From a virus: a DNA stretch of 39,120 bases. The DNA lies in the IMG/VR virus record IMGVR_UViG_3300045452_000081, positions 1 through 39,120 of that record; one strand, written 5' to 3'. Numbering within the stretch: position 1 is the first letter of the stretch; each line of letters starts with the position of its first letter. The notes beneath the pieces are model-generated. The model was not told the DNA's origin and did not search any database. It saw only the letters and a program-made list of their open reading frames with translations. The translations under genes and the position numbers were made by a program. Positions 1 to 8,121 of the stretch are shown here, piece after piece.

Positions 1-213
1 ATGAACGATCAAGACATCCAGGCCGTGCAGCGAGCGCTGGGCGCGATAGCCCTTATCCGCGAATACTACGCTTCGTCGACACCGGGGTATCAGCACGCCC
101 AGGAGACGCTTAAGGCGCTCCGTGGCGACGGAAAGAGCTTCTTTCGCGTGAACATGGCGGACGCGCTTGCGGCGACGCTCCAAAACCAAGCCATCAAGGG
201 TGTGCCGAGGTAG
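1..213 (+). CDS. Small hypothetical protein at the window edge
   Basis: A 70-residue ORF begins with ATG at the first base and converges on the leftward head gene, with an 11-base gap between their stop codons. It is acidic to neutral and mostly helical by eye, without cysteine motifs, signal peptide or membrane segment. I do not recognise a family. It may be the outermost phage gene or a flanking host gene. Because the window starts at its ATG, no ribosome binding site can be judged. Confidence 0.5.
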   Translation: MNDQDIQAVQRALGAIALIREYYASSTPGYQHAQETLKALRGDGKSFFRVNMADALAATLQNQAIKGVPR

Positions 214-224
214 AGCCGCGCGCA

Positions 225-992
225 TCATTCGGCATCTTCGAGCATCGGTGGCAGCTCGCCTGGGCGATAGGCGAAGCCGGGATCGATGCCTTCCGGGACG
301 CGGACGGTGCGCACGACGCCGTCGACGCGGATTGCGCGTTCGACCATCCGCACGGGCGGCGCTTCTTCGGAGACGCTGAGACCGTAGCGGTCCAGGTCGC
401 GCTCGTTGAGCGATTGGACGGTGCAGCGGCAGCCCCAGCCGTTCGGCGGATAGTGCGTCTGCCACCACGGATCGTCGACCGGCAGCACGGTGTCGTGCCA
501 TGCTGCGTGCTCGGCGCGGGTGTTCTTCTGCGTGACGTTCGGATCGACGCTGACATAGCGCAGATACGGGCGCGACCGCTTCACCCGCTGGATTTGCTCC
601 CATCGGCCGGCCGCGTAGGCAGTCGACATGTTGGTCTCGAAGATGACGCGCGTGCGCCAGTTGCGCGAGCCGTTGTAGCTCCAGCCGTGCTCATCGACGA
701 TGCGGTCGAAATCCTTCCGGAACTCCTCAAGCGTGGTGCCCTGACTGATCGCCTTGTCGACCGCCTGCCGAAAATCTTTCACCAGCGCCTTCGTGTTCGC
801 GCCCGCGACCATGAAGCCGACCGAATGCTCCTGCTGCCAGAGGTCCGTCCAGGCGCGCGTCGGGACGTTCACCTTGCGGCGCAGGAAGTTGATGGCTTCG
901 ACGGGCTGCGCCGCAAAGGGACGAATCTCCGCATGCAGGGACGGCACGCCGCAGCGGCAGAAACCAAGCGGCACGCCAAAGCTCTTAAGCAT
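225..992 (-). CDS. Minor head / phage head morphogenesis protein (Mu gpF-like, PhageMin_Head)
   Basis: A 255-residue protein of the Mu gp30 (gpF) / SPP1 gp7 type, a minor head protein that acts with the portal during procapsid assembly. The central part has the family pattern: a helical repeat (AGANTKALVKDFRQAV), then WRTRVIFETNMSTAYAAGRW, and near the C-terminus the cysteine-containing YPPNGWGCRCTVQ signature. It is shorter than Mu gpF (over 400 residues), so it is mainly the core domain. I chose the ATG at 992, which overlaps the portal stop codon by eight bases; a longer in-frame start at 1025 would overlap the portal far more. It is the last gene of the leftward late arm. Confidence 0.88.
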   Translation of the reverse strand: MLKSFGVPLGFCRCGVPSLHAEIRPFAAQPVEAINFLRRKVNVPTRAWTDLWQQEHSVGFMVAGANTKALVKDFRQAVDKAISQGTTLEEFRKDFDRIVDEHGWSYNGSRNWRTRVIFETNMSTAYAAGRWEQIQRVKRSRPYLRYVSVDPNVTQKNTRAEHAAWHDTVLPVDDPWWQTHYPPNGWGCRCTVQSLNERDLDRYGLSVSEEAPPVRMVERAIRVDGVVRTVRVPEGIDPGFAYRPGELPPMLEDAE

Positions 993-2577
993 CGAGGATG
1001 TCCGCACGACCTGAGAGATCGGCAACGACGCGGGCCATGCGAACCAGCCCCGCGAGATTCTTCTCGGCCATCGACGGCTTCAGCTTGGCCAGCCTTTCCT
1101 TCACCTCCTCAAAGCTCTCGCTGCTCGCGATGACGTCGCGCACTTCGTCGATCAGCGCGTCCAGACCCGGCGCGCAAAGCTGTTCGGCCTGATCGACGAG
1201 CGTTGCGATCGCATCGTGGGCCTGCCGCGCCGGCGACGTCGCCGCGTGCAAGGTCGGCTGCGATGCCGGTGGCAGGTCGCCGCCGCCGAATAGCGGTGTC
1301 GCCGGCGCGGCAGTGAGTAGTTCCTCGCCGTCCTTCGGCACCGGCACGCCGAGCAGATCGTTCATGAAGGTCTTGCCCACCTTCATGCCCATCGGCACGC
1401 CGCGGACGATTCCGTCGATGGTCTGCTTCACGTCGCGCTGGTCGGGCCGGCCGATCTTCAGTCGCGGATACTTTGCCTGCGGCCCGTATTCGAGCTGTAT
1501 CCACGGCTGCACGAGATCGCGGTTGAGGATGGCCGCGAGCGCCTTCGCGTCGGCGCGCTCGATGTCCTCCTGCACCTGCCGGTGCTCTTGCCCAACCGCG
1601 TGGCCGCCGGCAATCGCGTCGGTGGTCGCCGTCTGCCCGAGCACGGCCTTCGACACCTGCTGATCAAGCCAGTCTGCGCGCTCCTTGTAGAGCTGGTGGC
1701 CCTGGCCGACGTTCTTGCTCTCGATGAATTCGATCAGCATCGAGGCCGGGACGATCGCCGCGCAGTCGCCCGCAATGTTGGCGACGGCGTTGAACAGCGT
1801 GTCCTTGTCCGCATTGGTGGCACCGGCCGGATACTTGCCGATGCGCACCGGCTGGCCGAACGTCTGCGTGAAGATCGCCCAGTCGCGCAGCGTGAAGGCC
1901 TTGAACATCCACGACCAGGTCGCAAGGCGCGCGATGCCTGATCGGATCGGCAGACCCGACTTCGCTCGGATCACGGCATACACGAACTTGCCGAACGGCA
2001 GCCGGCTGTCACCGCCATAAGCCGTTTCTGTGTTGCCCTCATAGCCGCCGCGCAGGAGCGGAGTCGTGCCGTCCTTCGTTTCGTAGCGGAACCAGCGTGG
2101 GTCTCGCCACTCGAGCCGCGCCGGCTGCCACTGGCCCTCGGACGTATCCCAGATGATCTCGGTCCAGCTCACTCCCTTGCCGATGGCGTCGAGCATGTCG
2201 AAGATTTCAGCCTGCAGCTCGTCGCGCTTGAGCCACGCGGCGATCATGTCCGCGTGCTTCTTTCCGTCCGGTGTGTCGTCGGCTGCTTCGACCGTGATCT
2301 CCAGCTGCGCCACGCTGCGCTTGCGGGTGCCGAGCACGCCGGCATAGTGCAGGTCGCGCTCCTCGATCTGCTCGGCCAGTTCGAAATAACGCAACGGATC
2401 GCCCTGGTCGGACTCGCGCAGGATGTTCGCGAGGCGCCGCGGATTGAGACCGTCGCCCGGATAGCCCGAGAGCGGTGAACGTACGCCGGTGATGGTGGGG
2501 CCAGCGATCTCCGCCGTGAGTACCTCGCGGCGGATCGGTTGGCCGTCAGGACCCCAGATGATCGGTTTGTCAGCCAT
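985..2577 (-). CDS. Portal protein (Mu gp29-like, DUF935)
   Basis: A 530-residue protein matching the DUF935 portal family of Mu-like phages. The portal is the dodecameric ring at the capsid vertex through which the terminase pumps DNA. Recognisable parts are the early [17 protein letters not shown] segment, the [12 protein letters not shown] strand region, and [29 protein letters not shown] in the middle. The long helical C-terminal tail is also typical. I start it at the ATG whose product begins [10 protein letters not shown], which overlaps the preceding zinc-finger gene by eight bases. Terminase upstream and gpF-like gene downstream give the classical packaging order. Confidence 0.92.
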   Translation of the reverse strand: MADKPIIWGPDGQPIRREVLTAEIAGPTITGVRSPLSGYPGDGLNPRRLANILRESDQGDPLRYFELAEQIEERDLHYAGVLGTRKRSVAQLEITVEAADDTPDGKKHADMIAAWLKRDELQAEIFDMLDAIGKGVSWTEIIWDTSEGQWQPARLEWRDPRWFRYETKDGTTPLLRGGYEGNTETAYGGDSRLPFGKFVYAVIRAKSGLPIRSGIARLATWSWMFKAFTLRDWAIFTQTFGQPVRIGKYPAGATNADKDTLFNAVANIAGDCAAIVPASMLIEFIESKNVGQGHQLYKERADWLDQQVSKAVLGQTATTDAIAGGHAVGQEHRQVQEDIERADAKALAAILNRDLVQPWIQLEYGPQAKYPRLKIGRPDQRDVKQTIDGIVRGVPMGMKVGKTFMNDLLGVPVPKDGEELLTAAPATPLFGGGDLPPASQPTLHAATSPARQAHDAIATLVDQAEQLCAPGLDALIDEVRDVIASSESFEEVKERLAKLKPSMAEKNLAGLVRMARVVADLSGRADILDA

Positions 2578-2800
2578 GGCGCAGCTCCACAGGCGCAGGC
2601 GCACAGCAGGCACAGCGCACGGCCTCGCGATTGAGTTTCTCCTGCTCGCGCCTGTCCGTGAGGATGCGCTCAACCTGGACGGCCGCGTCGGCGACGCAGG
2701 TTTTGCAGATGAACGCCATCACCGGACCGGCGAGCATCACCTCTACTTCGTGCTGGCTCTTGCCGCAGAACGAGCAATAGGCCGTGATCGGCTCTGACAT
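2570..2800 (-). CDS. Small ClpX-type C4 zinc-finger protein
   Basis: A 76-residue protein whose first half closely resembles the N-terminal zinc-binding domain of ClpX. The sequence [18 protein letters not shown] leads to a second pair, CKTC, giving Cys9, Cys12, Cys32 and Cys35 in the CxxC-x19-CxxC arrangement. No AAA+ ATPase domain follows; instead there is a charged helix and a further C-x-C-C cluster. In ClpX this domain dimerises and recruits substrates and adaptors. Mu itself depends on host ClpX to remodel the MuA transpososome, so an adaptor, decoy or inhibitor role is possible but unproven. It starts one base inside the terminase stop codon and overlaps the portal start. Confidence 0.72.
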   Translation of the reverse strand: MSEPITAYCSFCGKSQHEVEVMLAGPVMAFICKTCVADAAVQVERILTDRREQEKLNREAVRCACCAPAPVELRHG

Positions 2801-4434
2801 CAGATGCTCCCTCGCAAGCCCGCGCCCAGCGGCGAGCGCCACCAGTCGCGGCGCGCGCCGTCGTCTGCATCGTCAGGCCCACCGCCGCGAGCACCCGTCG
2901 CCGGCGAGCGGTAGCCGGCCTCCCAGTAGTCCGCGCGCGAAGCCGCGTAGGCGAGCATGCCGGCGATGGCGGAATCGCCGTGACGTGCGAATCCGTCCGA
3001 ACCCTTGAAGCGATGATCGTCGGGCACCTTGATGACACCGCCGACATAGGCGAGCGCCTGGTGGTCGCGCAGCACGTCGTCGTGTCTTGCCAGCACGACG
3101 GTGCGATCGGCGAACGCTTCGACGTACGGTGGCGCGTTGAGCCTGTACCACTCCTGGCTGAGCTTCACCTCGATGACGCACGCCCCGTAGCGCAGCGCTG
3201 CCGCTTCCGCGATGTAGGCGCCATTGCCGCTCGCGTCGAGCATGCCGCCGCCCATGCGCGGCAGACGATCGACGAGATAGAACAGCACGTCGCGCTGCTG
3301 ATCGAACGGCACGTTCCGCAACTCCAGCTGCAGGACGCACGTGCGAGTCAGGCCATGGCCAATCTCAAATACCAGATCCACGGTCGCATCGCCCTTGCGC
3401 GCAAAGTCGCTGCCAAACACGTGGCGCAGCTTCGGATTGAACCCGTCGAGCACGGGCTTCAGCTCGCGTTCGCAGAAGTCGAGCGCCGCCGCCTTCCGTT
3501 GGTCCTCCGGCAGGTTCTTGAAGCTGTCCGGAACTCCCCAGCGGACGATCGGGATGCCATCCTGCATGCAGCTCTCGATCTGTACGCGAGTGAGTGCGGC
3601 GCCTTCCGCTTCGGCCGGCACGCAGTCCAGTTCCTGCGCCATCGCCGCCGTGCGCACACCGTAAGCGGCGCGGATTTTCCGCTCCCACGCCGCTTCGCCT
3701 TCGGCGGTCCACTCCTTGCCGGAGATCAGGCAGACGCGCCGGTAAAGGCCGTTTTCAATGGCCTTTGAAAACGGGATGAAGTGCAGCCTGTACGGGACCT
3801 TGCCGGCCTTCGCTTCCAGGATCAGCTCGTTGAACGGGTTAAGCACCCCGTTGTGGGTGGAGATGACGACGATCTTGCCGCCCCAGATCAGCAACGCGTT
3901 CACCGCGTCGATCACTTCGCGAACGTCCCGGTGAAAAGCCGCCTCGTCGATCACGACCTTGCCCTGCAAGCCGCGAATGTTCTCCGGCCGCGACGACAGC
4001 GCCTCGACGCGAAAGCCCGAGGCGAACACGACGCGATAAGCGGCAATGAAGCTGGACTCGCCGTCCGGCTTCTTGTCCTCGAACGGGAACTCCTCGATCT
4101 CCACCAGCTCCTTCGCAACAATACGAGCGAAGTGCGCGACGTAGCCGATGAACTCGCGCCCCTTATCCCGCGTGTCCCCGATATAGAACACGTTCATGCC
4201 GCCGGCCGAGCGTTTCTTCGCCGCGAGCAATGTGTCGTCAAGCGCCTCGGCATAGGTGATGCCGGTGCGGCGCCCTTTCTCCCCGAGCTTGAGATCGGAA
4301 TCATCGTCCAACCACTCGACCTGGTGGCGCATGAGGATGCCATCGGCCAGCGGATCATGGTCGGGCGGCAGGTCCGCGCCGCGCGGCAGCTCGGCCGGCA
4401 GTTGCCCGGGATCTCTGGGGAGGACCTCGTTCAT
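2800..4434 (-). CDS. Terminase large subunit (Mu gp28-like)
   Basis: A 544-residue packaging motor: an ATPase that translocates DNA into the procapsid plus a nuclease that cuts it. The ATPase half shows a Walker A-like loop [10 protein letters not shown] (about residues 51-60) and a Walker B strand KVVIDEAAF (about 159-167). The C-terminal half has an RNase H-like nuclease beginning [13 protein letters not shown], with Asp343 a likely metal ligand. The start at 4434 forms an ATGA overlap with the upstream gene; a longer in-frame reading would run 81 bases into that gene. Mu-type phages package by headful from integrated DNA, and nothing here suggests a cos site. Confidence 0.93.
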   Translation of the reverse strand: MNEVLPRDPGQLPAELPRGADLPPDHDPLADGILMRHQVEWLDDDSDLKLGEKGRRTGITYAEALDDTLLAAKKRSAGGMNVFYIGDTRDKGREFIGYVAHFARIVAKELVEIEEFPFEDKKPDGESSFIAAYRVVFASGFRVEALSSRPENIRGLQGKVVIDEAAFHRDVREVIDAVNALLIWGGKIVVISTHNGVLNPFNELILEAKAGKVPYRLHFIPFSKAIENGLYRRVCLISGKEWTAEGEAAWERKIRAAYGVRTAAMAQELDCVPAEAEGAALTRVQIESCMQDGIPIVRWGVPDSFKNLPEDQRKAAALDFCERELKPVLDGFNPKLRHVFGSDFARKGDATVDLVFEIGHGLTRTCVLQLELRNVPFDQQRDVLFYLVDRLPRMGGGMLDASGNGAYIAEAAALRYGACVIEVKLSQEWYRLNAPPYVEAFADRTVVLARHDDVLRDHQALAYVGGVIKVPDDHRFKGSDGFARHGDSAIAGMLAYAASRADYWEAGYRSPATGARGGGPDDADDGARRDWWRSPLGAGLRGSI

Positions 4435-5126
4435 GACCAGCACCAGAAGCCTTGCGCGCCGGCCGACGGGATCGGCTCCGGAAACGGCTGCGGATCGCTC
4501 ATCGGCCAGCCGCACATGTGCTCGTCGAGTCGATCGCTGTCGGCGACCTGGTCGCGGAAGATGTCGAGCACGCTGCGCGGCTCGCCGATGACGATGGTGC
4601 CGAGCGCTGCCCCGAGCGGAACGGGGACGGCCGACTTGTGGATCAACGCATCGAGCACATTGCTGACCAGCGGCGTTGCGAGGCGCGCGTCAAGCGCACT
4701 CTCGCCCTCCTCAATCCGATGGAGAAGGTCGCGAAGCTCATTCTGAGTTGGCTTGCGCGCGCCGGCATGCATCACGATCCGCTGCCCCACGAGCTTCGCG
4801 AGGTGCGGCTTGTCGGTGAAATTCCACTTCCGGAATTCCCAGGGTTTTGCGCCGATCATGATCAGCGAAGCCCACGGTTGCCAGACCGTCAGCGCCATCG
4901 TCCCGGCCGGCAGCGCTACCACGGCGCGCCCGCGCTCCGCTCCCTCCACGACGCGGATCGCCTCGCGATGGTTCTGGCTGTTCGAGGCTCTCAGCCCGCT
5001 TCGGTATGCCGCATAGACCGCCTTCTGCAGCGGCCGTGGTACGAGGCGCCAGTGCCGCGCGCACATGAAGATGCCGTCCGGCACGCGGTTGTTGCTGCAG
5101 CCTTCGATTGGGCACGCGTGGCTCAC
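4431..5126 (-). CDS. ASCH (PUA-like) domain protein with N-terminal Cys/His cluster
   Basis: A 231-residue protein in two parts. The first 30 residues hold a Cys/His cluster (CPIEGCSNNRVPDGIFMCARHW) that could bind zinc. From about residue 75 an ASCH domain begins with the hallmark LTVWQPWASLIMIGAKPWEFRKW, followed by GQRIVMHAGARKP. ASCH domains are PUA-like RNA- or nucleotide-binding folds, some with amidohydrolase activity on modified cytidines, and they are frequent phage accessory genes. It sits between the gp27-like gene and terminase, joined to both by ATGA overlaps, so it is co-translated with packaging genes. Its target is unknown. Confidence 0.75.
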   Translation of the reverse strand: MSHACPIEGCSNNRVPDGIFMCARHWRLVPRPLQKAVYAAYRSGLRASNSQNHREAIRVVEGAERGRAVVALPAGTMALTVWQPWASLIMIGAKPWEFRKWNFTDKPHLAKLVGQRIVMHAGARKPTQNELRDLLHRIEEGESALDARLATPLVSNVLDALIHKSAVPVPLGAALGTIVIGEPRSVLDIFRDQVADSDRLDEHMCGWPMSDPQPFPEPIPSAGAQGFWCWS

Positions 5127-5740
5127 GTCTTTGTCTCCGGCTTCTTACGAATGCCGAGCACCTGTTCACGGATCGCGTTGACGGCTTCGGCCGACAGGCC
5201 CTTCTCGCGGGCGACCTGGTCGACGGCCTTCGCCGCCGCGTCCTTCAGCTCGGCCTCGATCTTCCGCCGCGTGTCGGCGCTGATGCGCTTGGCCTGCTCG
5301 GCAGCACTGATGGCGCGCGCGCATTCCCGCAGCATCGTCGCCGTTTCGCCGTCCGCCTTCATCTCGCCGGCATTGGTCAGCAGCTCCAGCGTGAGCGTCT
5401 TGATGGTCTCGGCCACCATCAGCGTCACCGAGTTGTCGCCGGCTTCGTCGAGCTTGGGCGCCAGCACCTGGGCGATGGCGCGCGTCTCCTCCAGCCGGTT
5501 CGACAGCTTTGCGATCTTCAGCGCGGTCCTGTTGAACGCCGAACGCGAGATGACCGGCGGCGTGATCGTCACGTCGTGCGCCAGCGCCGCCGCTTTCAGC
5601 CGGGCGTTGAACTCGTCCAGGATGTCGAGCTGGCTCTTCTTCCGCTTCTTCAGCTGCTCGAACGCCCAGAGCTTCGCCTCGTCGGCCCACTCCGGCAGCA
5701 GATCGATTTCGGAGAGTCGCCCGCGCCGTGCGGCGTCCAT
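5123..5740 (-). CDS. DUF3486 family protein (Mu gp27-like, probable small terminase subunit)
   Basis: A 205-residue, mostly helical, highly charged protein. The opening (RGRLSEIDLLPEWADEAKLWAFEQL) and the following segment with KSQLDILDEFN and SRSAFNR match the DUF3486 / Mu gp27 family. That family occupies the small-terminase position next to terminase large subunit and is thought to recognise DNA for packaging. The second half is a long predicted coiled coil rich in Ala, Glu and Lys. The ATG at 5740 and the ATGA overlap with the ASCH gene fit the operon. Confidence 0.82.
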   Translation of the reverse strand: MDAARRGRLSEIDLLPEWADEAKLWAFEQLKKRKKSQLDILDEFNARLKAAALAHDVTITPPVISRSAFNRTALKIAKLSNRLEETRAIAQVLAPKLDEAGDNSVTLMVAETIKTLTLELLTNAGEMKADGETATMLRECARAISAAEQAKRISADTRRKIEAELKDAAAKAVDQVAREKGLSAEAVNAIREQVLGIRKKPETKT

Positions 5741-5744
5741 CGGC

Positions 5745-6047
5745 TTACCCCTCCGGCGGGCTCATCCGCTTCACGCCCTCGATCGGCTGGCGCCGCTCGA
5801 CGTGCTCGATGCCGCGCTGAACGAGCGTTGCGATGACCGTATTGCCGCCACCCGGCGCAACCAGGCGCACGGCGCCCATGTTCGCCAGCCACGAAAGCTC
5901 CTCGCGGACCCACTCGCGCGACTTGGCGATGCCCCACGTCTCCAGCGTCTGCTGCAGCAGCGAGTCGTTCAGCGCGTAATTGCTCTGCGCGAACAGCTCG
6001 CGCAGAATGATCAGCCGCGCCTCTTTGCGGATGATATCGCCGCTCAT
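5745..6047 (-). CDS. Mu gp26-like winged-helix protein
   Basis: A 100-residue protein starting MSGDIIRKEARLIILRELF, with an ATGA overlap to the upstream gene. The pattern of helix, helix and beta-wing (LLQQTLETWGIAKSREWVREELSWLANMGAVRLV) suggests a winged helix-turn-helix. It corresponds in position and size to Mu gp26, part of the block between lysis and packaging genes. A longer reading in the same frame up to 6512 is only a shadow of neighbouring genes. Function in the phage is unknown; it may contribute to packaging-site recognition. Confidence 0.78.
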   Translation of the reverse strand: MSGDIIRKEARLIILRELFAQSNYALNDSLLQQTLETWGIAKSREWVREELSWLANMGAVRLVAPGGGNTVIATLVQRGIEHVERRQPIEGVKRMSPPEG

Positions 6048-6370
6048 TCCTTCATCACCTTTTCCAGTACCGCGTCCTGAATGCGGGACGCCATCGCCGA
6101 GATCGGTTTCATTCGCTCCGTGAGCTGTGCCATCTCCGCCTTCATCTCCGCCATGTGAAGCTCCAGGCGGTGCGTCACACTCTTGTCCGGCAGGTGGGTC
6201 AGGTCGTTTTCGACCTTCGCCACGCGATCCTTGACGGAGTCCACCTCGCGCCCAAGCGAAGCAAACTTCTTGTCCTGATCCTTCGACCGGTTGCTGAAGA
6301 TCGCGTAGAGCAGCGACGCCGCCGCAATGATGACGGCAGCCCAGGGCGCCAAGGCATTCAACTCGATCAC
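6044..6370 (-). CDS. DUF2730 family membrane-anchored coiled-coil protein (Mu gp25-like)
   Basis: A 108-residue protein with an N-terminal transmembrane segment (PWAAVIIAAASLLYAIF, about residues 9-25). A long heptad-rich coiled coil follows, interrupted by LTHLPDKSVTHRLELHMAEMKAEM. This HLP-x-HRLEL signature is typical of the DUF2730 family found in Mu-like phages between lysis and terminase genes. Its ends overlap both neighbours by ATGA. The fold is spanin- or holin-like, but the proper spanin pair seems to be the two genes just upstream. Confidence 0.82.
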   Translation of the reverse strand: MIELNALAPWAAVIIAAASLLYAIFSNRSKDQDKKFASLGREVDSVKDRVAKVENDLTHLPDKSVTHRLELHMAEMKAEMAQLTERMKPISAMASRIQDAVLEKVMKE

Positions 6371-6588
6371 TTCCCGGCACTCCAGCAGCCCAGGTTCTCA
6401 CCGTGCTCGTTGTGGGCGAGCACGCCTTCGGCGAAGCCGCGGTCGTGTCTGGCGATGTACTGCGCGGTGGCGCGGCCCGGCCGCAGCGAACTCCAGCCGT
6501 CGCAGGCATCACCCTTCACGGTCAGGCCGCACCCAGCGATCAAGACGCTTGTTGAAATCAACAACGTCCAGATTGCGAACTTCATCAT
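6367..6588 (-). CDS. Rz1-like outer-membrane spanin lipoprotein
   Basis: A 73-residue lipoprotein. The signal peptide ends in the lipobox LIAGC (Cys20). The mature part, CGLTVKGDACDGWSSLRP through GVLAHNEHGENLGCW, resembles the short o-spanin (Rz1) proteins of many phages, which often carry a CDGW...HNE.G...GCW pattern. It overlaps the preceding inner-membrane gene by 80 bases in another frame, which is the classical Rz/Rz1 architecture. The pair would fuse inner and outer membranes after the murein is degraded. Confidence 0.75.
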   Translation of the reverse strand: MMKFAIWTLLISTSVLIAGCGLTVKGDACDGWSSLRPGRATAQYIARHDRGFAEGVLAHNEHGENLGCWSAGK

Positions 6589-6778
6589 CGGTCTTTGCCC
6601 TGCTTCTCAGGTTTTCAAGAGACTGTTGATCCTGCCGCGCGCGTTCCGCGGCCTTGCCGGCGCTGAAGACCTTCAGCACGGCGATGCCCACCGCCAGCGC
6701 GATGCCGGCGCCGGCGGCGATCGTGCGGCCGACTTTCGACGTCAGGAACCATGTCACGACCGGCGTGAACGGGATCAT
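6509..6778 (-). CDS. Rz-like inner-membrane spanin (i-spanin)
   Basis: An 89-residue protein with an N-terminal membrane segment (TIAAGAGIALAVGIAVLKVF, about residues 19-38). The periplasmic part that follows is charged and helical (AERARQDQQSLENLRSR) and ends in a polar tail. Topology, length and the 80-base out-of-frame overlap with a lipoprotein gene indicate an i-spanin. It begins with an ATGA overlap to the endolysin gene. A longer reading in this frame up to 7342 is only a shadow of the endolysin. Confidence 0.75.
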   Translation of the reverse strand: MIPFTPVVTWFLTSKVGRTIAAGAGIALAVGIAVLKVFSAGKAAERARQDQQSLENLRSRAKTDDEVRNLDVVDFNKRLDRWVRPDREG

Positions 6779-7659
6779 GCCGGCACTCCCTCGGGCAGTT
6801 CGGCCATCAGTTCGCCGTCGATCGCTGCCTGGGCGCGCTTCTTCTTGCGGCTCGACCAGATGCCGTAGACGACGCTGCCGACCGCGATGACCACGCCGGC
6901 CACAACGAGGGCGAGGTAGATGTTGCGAAGGATGTCGGACGTGCCGATGAACGGCTCCAGGTGCCCCTGCAAGCCCTGCAGCAGGCCGGACAAACCGCCT
7001 GCGCCGGCGGCGGTCTTGGTCGCGTCCTCCGCATCCACCGCAGGCTGCGCGACGCTCGACGCGTAAGCCTTTGCCGCGCCGCCTTCGGTATGAGCGGCGA
7101 CGGGATCGGGACCGACTGAGCCGGTCGCCCAGGCCTGTCCAATGCGCTTGACGTTGCCGAGCCGCGCGGACCAACCCTTGCCGAACGTCGCCCAGGTGTC
7201 GAGATTGCGCAGCATGCCGAGCCGGCGCGAGAGAATCTCGGCGATCAGCGCGTCGTGATCGGGATGTGCGGCGACTGCCGCGAGCGTTGCCTCGCCGATG
7301 TGGCCGTCGACGTCCTTCATGCCGAGCGCGCGTTGCAGCCACTTTGCCGCCTGGAACGGGCCGGAGTTCACGGCGCCGTCGAACATCACGAGATCGATGC
7401 CGGCTGGCAGCGCGTCGCCGCGGATCGCGTTCCAGTACTGCGCGCGATAGATCGCGTTGCGATCCTCGATCCAGCCCACGGTGCCGCGCATCGCGGGGTT
7501 GAGCGTCTGCCGCGGCCTGCCCGCACGGTCGCGGAAGCCGTCGTAGACGCGCTGGATCACGCCCTCCAGCGTGCGCCCGCCCGGATCGCGCGGATGGTTG
7601 GCGAATCCGCCTTCATAGGCGAGAACAACCTTCAGGCTCTTTTCGAAGTTGGCGCGCAA
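6775..7659 (-). CDS. Endolysin, glycoside hydrolase 108 family, with C-terminal membrane segment
   Basis: A 294-residue muramidase. The N-terminal 170 residues match GH108: FEKSLKVVLAYEGGFANHPRDPGGRT, where Glu16 is the expected catalytic acid, then AQYWNAI and IDLVMFDGAVNSGPFQAAKWLQRALG. Unusually, after an Ala/Gly-rich linker it carries a transmembrane helix (IYLALVVAGVVIAVGSVVYGIW, about residues 247-268) followed by SRKKKR, a positive-inside stop signal. The protein may therefore be tethered to the inner membrane, or the C-terminus may take over a holin-like role, since no separate holin is evident in the lysis block. It is the first gene of the leftward late operon, 57 bases from the late control palindrome. 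Confidence 0.88.
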   Translation of the reverse strand: MRANFEKSLKVVLAYEGGFANHPRDPGGRTLEGVIQRVYDGFRDRAGRPRQTLNPAMRGTVGWIEDRNAIYRAQYWNAIRGDALPAGIDLVMFDGAVNSGPFQAAKWLQRALGMKDVDGHIGEATLAAVAAHPDHDALIAEILSRRLGMLRNLDTWATFGKGWSARLGNVKRIGQAWATGSVGPDPVAAHTEGGAAKAYASSVAQPAVDAEDATKTAAGAGGLSGLLQGLQGHLEPFIGTSDILRNIYLALVVAGVVIAVGSVVYGIWSSRKKKRAQAAIDGELMAELPEGVPA

Positions 7660-7705
7660 CGGCTCGATCCCCTTGTGCAGGATCGAGCTATCCCGTTATT
7701 TCCCG

Positions 7706-7733
7706 GAATCGATAACCCTGACAGGTGTCAGGG
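7706..7733 (-). promoter_or_regulatory. Late operator/promoter, copy A: 18-bp palindrome plus GANTC site (Plys-like)
   Basis: Bases 7716-7733 read CCCTGACAGGTGTCAGGG, a palindrome with 8-bp perfect arms around a 2-bp centre. The 21 bases 7713-7733 recur exactly, in inverted orientation, at 20548-20568 in front of the other late operon. On the endolysin side a GANTC site (7706-7710) lies five bases beyond the palindrome. Mu controls the equivalent lys promoter through the Mor-family activator C. By analogy I infer that this is the binding site of the Mor-like protein encoded just upstream. Confidence 0.72.
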
Positions 7734-7779
7734 CGACCGATAGAACTGCTGTGCTCATTCCCAATGCGCGAGGTCCCGA

Positions 7780-8121
7780 ATGTGTTCGAACTGGTGGTCG
7801 GTCGTAGGCCTGACGATGGACGCGATCGGGTTTCTGATCATCGCATGGGAGTGGCGAATTGGCTACCTTGGCCTTCAAGACGACTTAGCGGGGCGAATTG
7901 AGCGTGTGCTCGACCGGCGGATGGCGGCCGCTGAAGGACTCGATCCCGAAGAGCCGGATGATCCCGACTTTCCGTTGAACTGGAATCACGTTCAGCAGGA
8001 GTACTGGAAGGAGCTGACGCGCCGAGGCAGAACGTTCATGGCCGGCATGGTGCTGGTGATTTTTGGTTTCCTGTTTCAGCTGATCGGGAGCTGGCCGAAC
8101 CTGTTCAAGGCGTGCAGCTAG
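7780..8121 (+). CDS. Small membrane protein transcribed against the phage arm
   Basis: A 113-residue protein with two hydrophobic segments, near the N-terminus (LTMDAIGFLIIAW) and near the C-terminus (FMAGMVLVIFGFLFQLIGSWP). A cytoplasmic-looking acidic stretch lies between them. GAGG six bases before the ATG serves as ribosome binding site. It is the only rightward gene inside the leftward late/middle block, and its stop codon overlaps that of the Mor-like gene in a CTAG tetranucleotide. Such isolated, oppositely oriented membrane genes in prophages are often lysogenic-conversion or superinfection-exclusion genes; that role is inference. Confidence 0.72.
   Translation: MCSNWWSVVGLTMDAIGFLIIAWEWRIGYLGLQDDLAGRIERVLDRRMAAAEGLDPEEPDDPDFPLNWNHVQQEYWKELTRRGRTFMAGMVLVIFGFLFQLIGSWPNLFKACS

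Noticed and set aside
414-1133. Long rightward ORF opposite the head and portal genes
   Set aside because: Arginine-rich composition without motifs; it is the antisense shadow of the minor head protein and portal genes.
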